In this document: one piece after another, positions 7,577 to 15,563 of the stretch | How positions within the stretch are numbered: position 1 is the stretch's first letter | How the letters are laid out: every line of letters starts with the position of its first letter | Assembly (NCBI GenBank): GCA_963739355.1 | Contig: CAVUAD010000005.1 | Span: 310,001 to 374,000, forward strand | Source: JAWVFM01 sp963739355 | GTDB taxonomy: Bacteria; Actinomycetota; Thermoleophilia; Solirubrobacterales; 70-9 | Length of the DNA stretch: 64,000 nucleotides | Direction of reading: 5' to 3' | The notes under the pieces: generated by a model | Databases searched by the model: none | What the model was told of the DNA's origin: nothing | Seen by the model: only the letters and a program-made list of their open reading frames with translations | Position numbers and translations under genes: made by a program

Positions 7577-8749
7577 GTGGACGGAGAGGACCGCGTCGCC
7601 GAGGCTGTGGCGCGGTCCTCGACCGCCGTTCGCTTTCGCTTGAGGCGATCGCTTCAGCCTCTGGCCAGTAGCGACGGCAACGTCTATCTGATGCGTAGCG
7701 GGCAGGGCGGCGATCTGGTGATTTCGAACCCGACCGAGACCGAGCGAGCGGCAATTGGCTTACTGACTACCCAAGCCCACAACACAGCGACTCTGGCTGC
7801 CGCGCTTGAGGAGAAAGGGCTTGAGTCGGGCCGCACCAACCAGATCGTGCGAGAGCTTGCGGATGCCGGCGCGGTCGAGGGTGTGTCCGACCGACCGAGA
7901 ATCTCAGCTCAGGATCTTGAGCGCTACGACCGCCAGCTGATCTATTTCAGCGATCTCGCACCGCAGGGGACCACGGCCGACTCCATGCAAGCAAAGCTGG
8001 CCGAGGCCACCGTTGCGGTCCTTGGCTGTGGTGGATTGGGCTGTTGGGTGGCCAGTGGTTTGGCCTGCGCCGGTGTCGGTCGGCTGATTCTGATCGACGA
8101 TGACCGTGTCGACCTCGCCAACCTCAACCGCCAGATCCTCTTTCACGAACAGGACATCGGACTGCTCAAGGTTGAGGCAGCTCAAGCGAGACTGAGCAGA
8201 AGCTCCCGCGTGGAAATCACCCCAGTCGAGCGCCGGATTCGAGGTCCGGAAGATCTCGATCTTCCCGCGCATGTCGACCTGCTGATCTCTACGGCCGATT
8301 GGCCGCCGTATCACCTTCCGCGCTGGATCAACGAAGCCTGCGTCGCCTCCCTAACCCCATACCTGACGGCAGGGCAGCTCTTGCCGAAGGTCCGCGTCGG
8401 GCCACTGGTCATGCCCGGCGTCACGGCCTGCAACCAATGCGTCGAGACACACGCCCGCCGGTACTTCCCGCTCTACAGCGAGCTGGCGGATAGTGATCCC
8501 AGTAACGTCCCGCCTGCGGCAACGCTTGGGGCGGGATCAGGCGCGGTGGGGTCGCTTATGGCCATGGAGGCCATTCATCACCTCATTGGCACATCGCCGG
8601 CGACGCTCAACGCTTGCTTTGTGATCGACCTGGTCACCTTCGAGGCCGAGCTTCAGACTGTCACCCCGGTTCCGGAGTGTGAGGCGTGCGTCCGAGCCCG
8701 CAAGCTGATAGACGGTGAGCGGGATCGCCGAAGGTCAGCCGCGGCGTAA
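7577..8749 (+). CDS. ThiF/MccB-like E1 adenylyltransferase with N-terminal peptide-binding domain
   Basis: 390 residues from GTG 7577, two bases after the peptide stop; a longer frame from 7484 would run through the peptide gene and has no ribosome site. Residues 12-105 resemble a PqqD-like winged-helix RiPP recognition element. Residues 115-385 are an E1/ThiF fold: RYDRQLIYF, nucleotide loop GCGGLG (150-155), acidic IDDD, the LNRQ arginine (183-186), STADW, and a zinc site made of CNQC (285, 288) and CEAC (368, 371). This layout matches MccB, which adenylates a peptide C-terminus using ATP. It should act on the adjacent 20-mer. No transporter, peptidase or immunity gene follows; an IS481 element lies directly downstream, so part of the cluster may be lost. 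Confidence 0.88.
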   Translation: MDGEDRVAEAVARSSTAVRFRLRRSLQPLASSDGNVYLMRSGQGGDLVISNPTETERAAIGLLTTQAHNTATLAAALEEKGLESGRTNQIVRELADAGAVEGVSDRPRISAQDLERYDRQLIYFSDLAPQGTTADSMQAKLAEATVAVLGCGGLGCWVASGLACAGVGRLILIDDDRVDLANLNRQILFHEQDIGLLKVEAAQARLSRSSRVEITPVERRIRGPEDLDLPAHVDLLISTADWPPYHLPRWINEACVASLTPYLTAGQLLPKVRVGPLVMPGVTACNQCVETHARRYFPLYSELADSDPSNVPPAATLGAGSGAVGSLMAMEAIHHLIGTSPATLNACFVIDLVTFEAELQTVTPVPECEACVRARKLIDGERDRRRSAAA

Positions 8750-8824
8750 TGGTCTGCCGCCGGGCGGGCCTTGCGAAAGAGCCCCGTGCTCGCCTGACGC
8801 TGCCTGGCTGCGCCATCGACTAGC

Positions 8825-8846
8825 TGTAATCCCTGAGCCCGTTGTT
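8825..8846 (+). repeat. left terminal inverted repeat of the IS481 element
   Basis: It starts TGTAATCCCTGAGCCCGTTG and pairs with 9862-9883 at 18 of 22 positions. Confidence 0.75.
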
Positions 8847-8910
8847 TCATCCGGGCCCCCTTGAAGGCTGGTGGTGCCTAAGCCACTAAGCCTCAAGGAG
8901 GTAGCCCCGG

Positions 8911-9888
8911 ATGAAGCTCCACGCTAACGCTGCGCTCAGCCTGAACAAGCGCAGGCTCCTGGTCCATCGAGTCGTTGAGGAGGGCCTCTCGCTCGTTGAG
9001 GCGGCGAGAGCCGCCGAGACGAGCGAGCCGACCGCTCGCAAGTGGGTGACCCGCTAGCGCGCCGAAGGCGAGGCCGGCCTCTACGACCGTCCCTCGGCCG
9101 CTCACCACGTCCACAACCGCACCGACGAGCAGCGAATCTCGGTGATCTGCGCCCTGCGGCGCCTGCGGATGAGCGGTGCTGAGATCGCCGAGGTCCTGGG
9201 GATGGCCGAGACCACAGTCTCGGGCATCCTCACGCGCTCAGGCTTGGGTCGGCTCGGCCGCCTCGGCCTCGAGCCCGCGGTTCGCTACGAGCGACAGCTC
9301 CCGGGCGAGCTCATCCACATCGACGTCAAGAAGCTCGGCCGCATCGAACGCGGCGCCGGTCATCGCGTCACCGGGCGACAGCACTACAAGCGCACCCGCA
9401 CCGACGCCGAGGGTCGCCGGCGCCAGACGATCGGCTGGGAGTTCGTCCACGTCTGCGTCGACGATGCCACCCGCTTCGCCTACGTCGAGGTCCTCTCAGA
9501 TGAGAAGGCGACGACGGCCGTTGGCTTCCTGCGTCGCTGCCTGGCCCACTACCGCCGCCACGGGGTCACGGTCGAGGCGGTGATGACTGACAACGGCTCC
9601 GCCTACCGCTCCGCGGTCCATGCGATCGCCTGCCGGGCGCTGGGCCTCAAGCACCTCAGAACCCGGCCCTACCGGCCGCAGACCAACGGCAAGGCCGAGC
9701 GCTTCATCCGCACGATGCTCGGCGGCTGGGCCTACGGAGCGATCTATCGCAACAGCGCTGAGCGCACCGCCGCCCTCGAGGGCTGGCTATGGCGCTACAA
9801 CTTCAAGCGCAACCACGGCGCCCTCGGTCGAAGACCGCCGGCAGCTCGGCTCGCCGAGCTGAACAACGCGCTCGGGTCTTACACCTAG
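8911..9888 (+). pseudogene. IS481-family transposase interrupted by TAG
   Basis: The N-terminal helix-turn-helix starts at ATG 8911 (MKLHANAALSLNKRRLLVHRV) behind a good AGGAGGT site, but codon 49 is TAG (9055-9057), where the family normally has a Tyr in KWVxRYRAEGEAGL. The frame continues unchanged to 9888 and the DDE core is intact: LIHIDVKKLGRI, VMTDNGSAYRS and QTNGKAERFIRTM. Reading through or restarting at 9142 would give a 248-residue catalytic part without the DNA-binding end. One base change explains the damage. The C-terminus of the frame spans the right terminal repeat. Confidence 0.85.
9862..9883 (-). repeat. right terminal inverted repeat of the IS481 element
   Basis: Its reverse complement begins TGTAAGACCCGAGCGCGTTG and matches the left end at 18 of 22 positions. 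It overlaps the last transposase codons. Confidence 0.75.
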
Positions 9889-10505
9889 CGCAGCCGCGTG
9901 CCGAGAAGCTCCTCGAGCTTCGGGATCGTCTCGGCCGCCTCGCGGTGCAGCAAGCCGGTCATGCCGACCGCCTCGGCGCCGTTGATGTTCTCGCGCAGGT
10001 CGTCGACGAAGACGCAATCGGCCGGCTGGGCCCCGAGCCGCTCGCAGGCGAGCCGGTAGATCTCGGGCTGGGGCTTGTGGAGCCCTACGTCGCCGGAGAT
10101 GACCGTTGCGTCGAAGAGGTCCGTGGGCGCGCGGTCGTAGATCCCGAGTCCCCACGAGTTGGAGATCAGGCCGACGCCGCGACCCGCCTGCTTCGCGACC
10201 TTCACCGCCGCGATCATCGCGGCGTCCGGGCGCAGGTCGGCGAAGAGGTCGTCGATCAGCCCCTCGCTCGAGTCCAGGCCGAGGAGCCCGGCGAACCGCG
10301 GCTCGAAGCCCGCCTCGTCGAGCTCGCCCGTCTCCAGGCCGCGCAGCAGCTTCAGCGCCTCCGGGTCGGCCCGGAACAGGTCCCTGACGCTCTCGGCCGC
10401 CAGCCCGCGCCGCTCGCAGAAGTTGCCGAACGCCGGCCAGATCGAGGTCGTGAGGACGCCGCCGTAGTCGACGACGAGCGTGCTGTGGGCGGTCTGCATT
10501 CGCAT
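9885..10505 (-). CDS. HAD-superfamily hydrolase (ACAD10-type phosphatase)
   Basis: 206 residues from ATG 10505, with a second ATG at 10499. HAD motif I is VVDYGGVLT (Asp nucleophile; the second Asp is Gly, as is common in the epoxide-hydrolase-N-terminal-like group). Motif II is GLISNSWG, the Lys is in GLHKPQPEIY, and motif IV is CVFVDDLRENINGAEAVGM. It is divergent from the APH-type kinase with only 15 bases between the starts, so the promoters overlap. Together with the kinase and the acyl-CoA dehydrogenase it reproduces the domain set of ACAD10. The stop codon lies in the flank of the IS481 element, so the gene end may have been altered slightly by the insertion. Confidence 0.85.
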   Translation of the reverse strand: MRMQTAHSTLVVDYGGVLTTSIWPAFGNFCERRGLAAESVRDLFRADPEALKLLRGLETGELDEAGFEPRFAGLLGLDSSEGLIDDLFADLRPDAAMIAAVKVAKQAGRGVGLISNSWGLGIYDRAPTDLFDATVISGDVGLHKPQPEIYRLACERLGAQPADCVFVDDLRENINGAEAVGMTGLLHREAAETIPKLEELLGTRLR

Positions 10506-10520
10506 AGGCTCCCCCGCGCA

Positions 10521-11561
10521 ATGGCCGAGGGGACGCCGGACGGTATCGACGGGGCGCGGGTGGAGGCGTGGTTCTCCGCGAACGTCCCCGCCGCCACGCC
10601 GCCGCTCAAGTTCGAGCGCATCTCCGGCGGGCGCTCCAACATCACCTACGGCGTGAGCGACACGGCGGGCAACCGCTGGGCCCTTCGGCGCCCGCCGCTC
10701 GGTAAGCGGCTGGCCTCGGCCCACGACATGGGGCGTGAGCACAGGGTCATCGCTGCGCTCGAGGAGACCGACGTGCCGGTGCCACCCGCGATCGGCCTCT
10801 GCGAGGACGAGGCTGTGAACGGCGCTCCCTTCTATGTCATGGGCTTCGTCGAAGGACCCATCCTCCGCAGCAGGGCCGAAGCCGAGGCGGCGTTTCCCGA
10901 CGAGGACGACCGCCGTGCCATCGGTGAGCGCGTCGTCGACACGCTGCTGGCGATCCACTCGGTTGATCCGGACTCCGCCGGCCTCGGCGATCTCGCCAAG
11001 AAGGAGGACTACGTCGGCCGCCAGCTGCGTCGCTGGCACGGCCAGTGGGAGAAGTCGAAGACCAGGGAGATCGAGCTGATCGACGAGGTCCACGACCGTC
11101 TCGCGGCTCGCATCCCCGACCAGGGCCCGGCGACGATCGTCCACGGCGACTACCGCCTGGACAACATGATCCTGGCACCGAGCGGCGAGGTGGCGGCGGT
11201 CGTCGACTGGGAGCTCTGCACGCTTGGCGACCCGCTCGCCGACGTCGGGCTGCTGCTCGTCTACTGGTCCGAGCCGGGCGACGAGTTCACGCCGCTCTTC
11301 GAGGCGCCGACGGTCGCCGCCGGGTTCCCGTCACGCGAGGACCTTCGCCGCCGCTACGAGGAGGGCTCGGGGCGCGACCTCTCCGGCATCGACTACTACG
11401 TGGCCCTCGGCCTCTGGAAGCTCGCGATCATCCTCGAGGGCGTCTACGCCCGCTACGCCTCCGGCCAGTACGGCGCCGACGACACGGGCTTCCAGGAGTT
11501 CGCGAACGTCGTGGTCAAGCTGGCAGAGGGCGCCGACGCGGCGGAGCGCCGCCTGGGCTGA
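10521..11561 (+). CDS. APH-family kinase, ACAD10/11 type
   Basis: 346 residues from ATG 10521. The aminoglycoside-phosphotransferase-like kinase fold is clear: FERISGGRSNITYGVSD for the glycine loop, RRPP and EHRVIAAL around the ATP site, and the catalytic loop IVHGDYRLDNMIL followed by VVDWELCTLGDPLADVG. That sequence is typical of the ACAD10/11-like branch rather than of antibiotic kinases. In animals this domain phosphorylates the 4-hydroxyl of hydroxyacyl-CoAs, and the dehydrogenase domain then removes the phosphate. The acyl-CoA dehydrogenase gene ends 5 bp away on the opposite strand, which fits a shared pathway. The reaction here is inferred from family. Confidence 0.88.
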   Translation: MAEGTPDGIDGARVEAWFSANVPAATPPLKFERISGGRSNITYGVSDTAGNRWALRRPPLGKRLASAHDMGREHRVIAALEETDVPVPPAIGLCEDEAVNGAPFYVMGFVEGPILRSRAEAEAAFPDEDDRRAIGERVVDTLLAIHSVDPDSAGLGDLAKKEDYVGRQLRRWHGQWEKSKTREIELIDEVHDRLAARIPDQGPATIVHGDYRLDNMILAPSGEVAAVVDWELCTLGDPLADVGLLLVYWSEPGDEFTPLFEAPTVAAGFPSREDLRRRYEEGSGRDLSGIDYYVALGLWKLAIILEGVYARYASGQYGADDTGFQEFANVVVKLAEGADAAERRLG

Positions 11562-11566
11562 GGCCC

Positions 11567-12841
11567 TCAGGCGGTTGCCGCGGCGGGCTTGGCCGCGTCG
11601 CCGGCGCCATTGGAGCTGGCGCGGTCCTCCCGCGGCGTCCAGCGGTTGAGCTCGCGGCGGGCGATGACCATCTTGTGGACCTCGTCGGGGCCGTCGGCGA
11701 TCCGCAGCATCCTGCTGAAGCGCCACATGGAGGCCAGGGGCGTGTCGTCGGACATCCCGAGCGAGCCATGCGTCTGGATCGCCCGGTCGAGGACGTCCAT
11801 CACGACGTTGGCGGCAACCACCTTGATCATCGAGATCTCGCGGCGGGCCTCGCGCTTGCCGAGCGTGTCCATCTTCCAGGCGGCGTAGAGCGTGAGCAGG
11901 CGCGCCTGCTCGATCTCCATGCGCGACTTGGCGATGAAGTCCTGGATGAACTGCTTGTCGGCGAGCTTCGAGCCGTGCGTCTCGCGCTTCACCGCGTACT
12001 GGCCCATCATCTCGATCGCCCGCTCGGCGGAGCCGATCGCCCGCATGCAGTGGTGGATGCGGCCAGGTCCGAGCCGGTCCTGGGCGATGACGAAGCCGGC
12101 CTGCCTGGGGCCGAGCAGGTTCGCCTCCGGAACCCGGCAGTCCTCGTAGCGGATCTCGCAGTGACCGGGTCCGCCGTCGTGGCCCATCACCGGCACCGGG
12201 CGGATCAGGTTGAAGCCGGGAGCGTCGGTTGGGACCAGGATCATCGACGCCCGCCCGTAGGGGTGGGCATCCGGGTCGGTGACGACCATCGCGATCGCGA
12301 CCGAGGCGCCGACGGCGCCCGAGGTAAACCACTTGTGGCCGTTGATGACCCACTCGCCGCCGTCGAGCTCGGCCCTGGCCTGAAGCGTGGTCGGGTCCGA
12401 GCCCGAGACCTCTGGCTCGGTCATCGAGAAGCAGCTGCGGATCTCACCGTCGAGCAGCGGCCGCAGCCAGCGGTCCTTCTGCTCCTCCGTCCCGTGCTCG
12501 GCGAGGATCTCCATGTTGCCGGTGTCCGGCGCCGCGCAGTTGAAGGCCATCGGCGCGATCGCGGGACTGCGCCCCATCTCCTCGCAGAGGACGCCGTACT
12601 CGAGGTTGGAGAGCCCGGTGCCGTACTCGGAGTCCGGCAGGAACATGTTCCAGAGCCCCTCCTCGCGGGCCTTGGCGCGGATCTCGACGATGATGTCCGG
12701 GTAGGCCTTGCCGGAGGCGACCGTGACCTCTGAGTCGAGGGCGCGCATGGCCTCGAGCTCGTTTGGATAGACGTGCTCCTCGCAGAAGGCGCGAATGCGA
12801 TCGCGAAGGGCCTCGACCTCGGGGCTCAGGGAGAAGTCCAT
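11567..12841 (-). CDS. acyl-CoA dehydrogenase, ACAD10/11-like
   Basis: 424 residues, full length. FAD and substrate motifs are present: FSMTEPEVSGSDPTTLQ, GHKWFTSGAVG, GPGRIHHCMRAIGSAERA, and IQTHGSLGMSDDTPLASMWRFSRMLRIADGPDEVHKMVIARREL near the end. The RIHHCMR segment and the C-terminal ADGPDEVH are characteristic of the ACAD10/11-like branch. The tail (after about 405) is Ala-rich and variable. It is convergent with the APH kinase and downstream of the TauE genes on the same strand with a 40-bp gap. Probable role: the elimination/dehydrogenation step on a phospho-acyl-CoA; straight-chain dehydrogenation is the alternative. Confidence 0.92.
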   Translation of the reverse strand: MDFSLSPEVEALRDRIRAFCEEHVYPNELEAMRALDSEVTVASGKAYPDIIVEIRAKAREEGLWNMFLPDSEYGTGLSNLEYGVLCEEMGRSPAIAPMAFNCAAPDTGNMEILAEHGTEEQKDRWLRPLLDGEIRSCFSMTEPEVSGSDPTTLQARAELDGGEWVINGHKWFTSGAVGASVAIAMVVTDPDAHPYGRASMILVPTDAPGFNLIRPVPVMGHDGGPGHCEIRYEDCRVPEANLLGPRQAGFVIAQDRLGPGRIHHCMRAIGSAERAIEMMGQYAVKRETHGSKLADKQFIQDFIAKSRMEIEQARLLTLYAAWKMDTLGKREARREISMIKVVAANVVMDVLDRAIQTHGSLGMSDDTPLASMWRFSRMLRIADGPDEVHKMVIARRELNRWTPREDRASSNGAGDAAKPAAATA

Positions 12842-12881
12842 GACCGCAGCCTATCGCTGCCACACGGCTTGGACCGCCCGG

Positions 12882-13796
12882 TCAGGCGGCAGCCGCCGCC
12901 GCGGCCGCCCGGCGGCGGAGGGCCTTGCGGTGGACGTTCGCCTGGAAGGTGAACAGGCCGCCGATCACCACGATCGCCACGGTCATCGACGGGACGTAGA
13001 TCTCCGGCGGCACGTGCTCCTTCGTGATGAGCACGATCGCCGAGACGATGAGCACCACGCCGATCGCGTTGCGCAGGAACGCTTCCGGCGCCTTGACGGC
13101 CAGCCGGCTGCCGATCAGGACGCCGGGAATGGAGCCCACGAGGATGTTGGCAACGAGGCCAAGGTCCACGTTTCCGCCGATCCAGTGGCTGATGCCCGCG
13201 GCCCAGAGCACCACGGCGGCCTGCGCGATGCTGGTGCCGACGACGCGCTTGGGCGTGAGCCGGTAGCCGGCGATCAGGACGATCGAGACCAGGGTTCCGC
13301 CGCCGGCCGAGGTGACGCCGATCACGAAGCCGGTGACGATCCCGGTTGCGATGGCGCCGACGATGTGGCGCCTGAACAGATGCATCGCGTGGCGCTCGGG
13401 GATGACGTCCTTCAGGAACAGCGAGCGGACCAGCGTCGAGACGCCGACCACGAGCAGCGTGGCGCCGAGGATCCCCAGGACCAGCTGGTCGAGATGGTCC
13501 TCGCCGTAGTGGCGCTTCAGGAAGTCGATCACCCACACGCCGGCAATTGACGCCGGAACCGCTCCAACGGCGATCCAGAAGGCCAGCCCCAGGTGCACGG
13601 TGTACTGCTTGAGGTGCTGCCAGGCCCCCACGGTCTTGGTCACCGCGCCGTAGAGGATGTCCGTGCCGATCGCGGTGACCGGCGCGGTGCCGACCACGAG
13701 GATCAGCATCGGCGTCATCAGCGACGCGCCGCCCATGCCGGTGATGCCGACGAGCGTGCCGATCGCAAATCCGAGAATGACGACGACTGGGTCCAT
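12882..13796 (-). CDS. TauE/SafE-family sulfite or organosulfonate exporter, copy 1
   Basis: 304 residues with eight predicted membrane segments. Family hallmarks are the two repeats GFAIGTLVGITGMGGASLMTP (residues 8-28) and GIVTGFVIGVTSAGGGTLVS in the middle, plus VGTSIAQAAVV. The C-terminus ends in a basic and Ala-rich tail (RRRAAAAAAAA). It is the nearer, intact copy of a tandem pair; the upstream neighbour is a clear paralog. A 19-bp palindrome lies 36-54 bases before the start. These carriers move sulfite, sulfonates or related anions across the membrane, and the neighbouring Rrf2 and sulfate-assimilation genes fit that. Confidence 0.88.
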   Translation of the reverse strand: MDPVVVILGFAIGTLVGITGMGGASLMTPMLILVVGTAPVTAIGTDILYGAVTKTVGAWQHLKQYTVHLGLAFWIAVGAVPASIAGVWVIDFLKRHYGEDHLDQLVLGILGATLLVVGVSTLVRSLFLKDVIPERHAMHLFRRHIVGAIATGIVTGFVIGVTSAGGGTLVSIVLIAGYRLTPKRVVGTSIAQAAVVLWAAGISHWIGGNVDLGLVANILVGSIPGVLIGSRLAVKAPEAFLRNAIGVVLIVSAIVLITKEHVPPEIYVPSMTVAIVVIGGLFTFQANVHRKALRRRAAAAAAAA

Positions 13797-13831
13797 CGAT
13801 CAGGACTCCGGGGGCCTGCCCAGGAGAGCTT

Positions 13832-13850
13832 CTTGACCCGGAAGGTCAAG
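13832..13850. promoter_or_regulatory. 19-bp operator-like palindrome before TauE copy 1
   Basis: CTTGACCCGGAAGGTCAAG: two 7-base arms (CTTGACC, GGTCAAG) with a 5-base spacer CGGAA. On the minus strand the arm includes TTGACC, which could be the -35 box of the TauE promoter. The same design stands before the paralog. The adjacent Rrf2 regulator is the likely binder. Confidence 0.65.
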
Positions 13851-13870
13851 GAGTGCGGAAGGCTAGCGAT

Positions 13871-14830
13871 CTACCGCGCTCCCCTTGCAGATCGACCGGC
13901 GCGGGGCGCGCCGGTCGCGATGCTCAGGCCGCCGCCGGAGCGCTGCGCGCCGTCGCGCGCCTGTGCAGGTTCATCTGGAAGCCCAGCAGGCCGGCGACGA
14001 AGAGGCCGGCGACCGCGAAGCTGGGGATCAGCACCGACGTGGGCGGCTGCGTCTTCAGCAAGCAGCGTCACCGACGACGCGCACAGCACCACGCCGAGCG
14101 CGTTTCGGAGCAGCGCCTGCGGCGCCTTCACGGCGTAGTGCGTTCCGATCATCACGCCGGGAATCGAGCCCACGAGGATGTTCGCCGCCAGGCCGAAGTC
14201 GACGTTGCCGCCGATGATGTGGGCGATGCCCGCCGCCCAGAGAAGGACGGCGGCGTGAAAGACGTCGGTGCCGACAACCCGCGTCGGGGTCAGCCGGAAC
14301 CCGGCGATCAGGACGATCGCGATCAGCGTCCCGCTGCCGGCCGAGGTGAGGCCGATCACGAAGCCGGTGACGATGCCGGTGATCACGGCGGTGACGATGT
14401 GGCGACGGAAGAGGTGCATCGCGCTGCGCTCCGGGATGACGTCGGCGAACAGCCAGGCCCGCAGGAGCGTCGCGACGCCGACGACGGCCAGCGCCGCGCC
14501 CACCATCCCGAGCACCAGGTGGTTGACCGCGTCCTCTCCGTAGCGGTTCTGGATCAGCTCGACGACCCAGACGCCGGCGATCGCGGACGGGACGCTGCCC
14601 ACGGCGAGCCAGAAGGCGATCCCTCGGTGGACGGTCTTCTGCCTGAGGTGCCCCCAGCCGCCGACCGTCTTGGTGATGGCCCCGTAGAAGATGTCGGTGC
14701 CGATCGCGGTCACCGGGGCGGTGCCGACGAAGAGGATGAGCAGCGGGGTCATGAGCGAGGCGCCGCCCATGCCCGTCATGCCGACGAGCGTGCCGATCGC
14801 CAGGCCGAGCACGACCACGACGGGATCCAT
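13871..14830 (-). CDS. TauE/SafE-family exporter, copy 2, with a C-terminal frameshift
   Basis: The first 255 residues closely follow copy 1 (GLAIGTLVGMTGMGGASLMTPLLIL, GIVTGFVIGLTSAGSGTLIA). After VTLLAEDAAAH the frame reads Arg-rich nonsense to 13871. One base less at 14059-14061 gives instead LLLKTQPPTSVLIPSFAVAG and on to GFQMNLHRR, which matches the last membrane segment of copy 1 and stops at 13924-13926. So one base has been inserted, in the genome or in the read. As written, the last membrane helix is lost. The palindrome at 14900-14918 stands 70 bases upstream, and the Rrf2 gene precedes it on the same strand. Confidence 0.8.
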   Translation of the reverse strand: MDPVVVVLGLAIGTLVGMTGMGGASLMTPLLILFVGTAPVTAIGTDIFYGAITKTVGGWGHLRQKTVHRGIAFWLAVGSVPSAIAGVWVVELIQNRYGEDAVNHLVLGMVGAALAVVGVATLLRAWLFADVIPERSAMHLFRRHIVTAVITGIVTGFVIGLTSAGSGTLIAIVLIAGFRLTPTRVVGTDVFHAAVLLWAAGIAHIIGGNVDFGLAANILVGSIPGVMIGTHYAVKAPQALLRNALGVVLCASSVTLLAEDAAAHVGADPQLRGRRPLRRRPAGLPDEPAQARDGAQRSGGGLSIATGAPRAGRSARGAR

Positions 14831-14899
14831 CTGTTCTGTGACCTCCTTCGCCTTGCCGGGGCGGGCATCCGCGCGCCGGACAAAAGCTTATTCGCCTTT

Positions 14900-14918
14900 C
14901 TTGACTAGGAAAGTCAAG
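14900..14918. promoter_or_regulatory. 19-bp operator-like palindrome before TauE copy 2
   Basis: CTTGACTAGGAAAGTCAAG: arms CTTGACT and AGTCAAG around AGGAA. It differs from the site before copy 1 only at the base next to the spacer in each arm (kept complementary) and at the first spacer base. Covariation of the arm bases argues for selection on dyad symmetry. Confidence 0.7.
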
Positions 14919-15034
14919 AGTGTCAGCGCGGCATGCTAGCGGATCGGCGGAGGAACGCCGGCTTTCGGCCACATGGGGCACGAAAGTCCCTGCAAAGGGC
15001 CTCCTTCTGCCGAGGACGGCGAGGGTGCCGACGG

Positions 15035-15493
15035 CTAGCGCTTCAGCCAGGCCTCGGGGTCGTTCAGCATCGCGTCGAGGCGCCACGGCAGCTTCCCGGC
15101 GGCGAGCTCCTCGAGGGTGGCGCTCTCGAGAACCGCACGGAGGTTCGCGCGGACCGCGACCCAGACGTCGCGCAGGCGGGTGGCCGGGCCGGTGTACCGG
15201 AGCTCCTCCGGCGCCGCCTCATGGATGTTCGCAAGCGGGCCCTCGACCGCCCGGATCACGTCGGCCACCGTGATCTCGCCGGCCGGCCGGGCGAGCCAGT
15301 AGCCGCCCTTCGCGCCCCGGCGCGCTCGGACGAGGCGCGCGTGCTTCAGCTCCAGGAGGATATGCTCGAGGAACTGCAGGGGGATCTCCTGGGCCTCGGC
15401 GAGGCGCTCGCCCTTGACCGGCTCGCCCTCCGGCGCGGCCGCGAGCTCCAACGCGGCGCGCACGGCGTAGTCGGCCTTGGCCGAAATCCGCAT
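15035..15493 (-). CDS. Rrf2-family transcriptional regulator without Fe-S cysteines
   Basis: 152 residues. The winged helix is MRISAKADYAVRAALELA ... AEAQEIPLQFLEHILLELKHARLVRARRGAKGGYWLARPAGEITVADVIRAVEGPLA, typical of Rrf2. There is no cysteine in the protein, so it is not an IscR/NsrR-type Fe-S sensor. CymR, the cysteine-metabolism regulator, is the better-known cluster-free member. It lies just upstream of the two TauE genes on the same strand and close to the sulfate-assimilation operon. The twin palindromes before the TauE genes are its likely targets. Divergent from the PHP gene by about 70 bp. Confidence 0.88.
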   Translation of the reverse strand: MRISAKADYAVRAALELAAAPEGEPVKGERLAEAQEIPLQFLEHILLELKHARLVRARRGAKGGYWLARPAGEITVADVIRAVEGPLANIHEAAPEELRYTGPATRLRDVWVAVRANLRAVLESATLEELAAGKLPWRLDAMLNDPEAWLKR

Positions 15494-15563
15494 CTACGTC
15501 ACCTTCTCCCCGAGCCTGCGCACTACCGCTATTGTCGCAAGCGAGGTCAACAAAGAAAGCATC

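Larger units (their letters stand above)
8825..9884 (+). mobile_element. IS481-family insertion sequence with a broken transposase
   Basis: About 1060 bp. The ends are imperfect inverted repeats beginning TGTAA: 8825-8846 and 9862-9883, with 18 of 22 positions matching. The pentamer CTAGC occurs just before the left end (8820-8824) and just after the right end (9885-9889), a plausible target duplication. The element lies between the ThiF gene and the HAD gene, and the TAG stop of the HAD gene falls in the flanking CTAGC. The transposase has an in-frame stop, so the element is probably not self-mobile. Confidence 0.8.

Noticed and set aside
10499..10521. Fusion of the HAD and APH genes
   Set aside because: They are on opposite strands with separate ATG starts 15 bases apart, so they cannot be one polypeptide here.
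12795..14908. Plus-strand frames opposite the two TauE genes
   Set aside because: Asp/Gly/Arg-rich antisense frames with no domain; the minus-strand proteins have clear membrane repeats.
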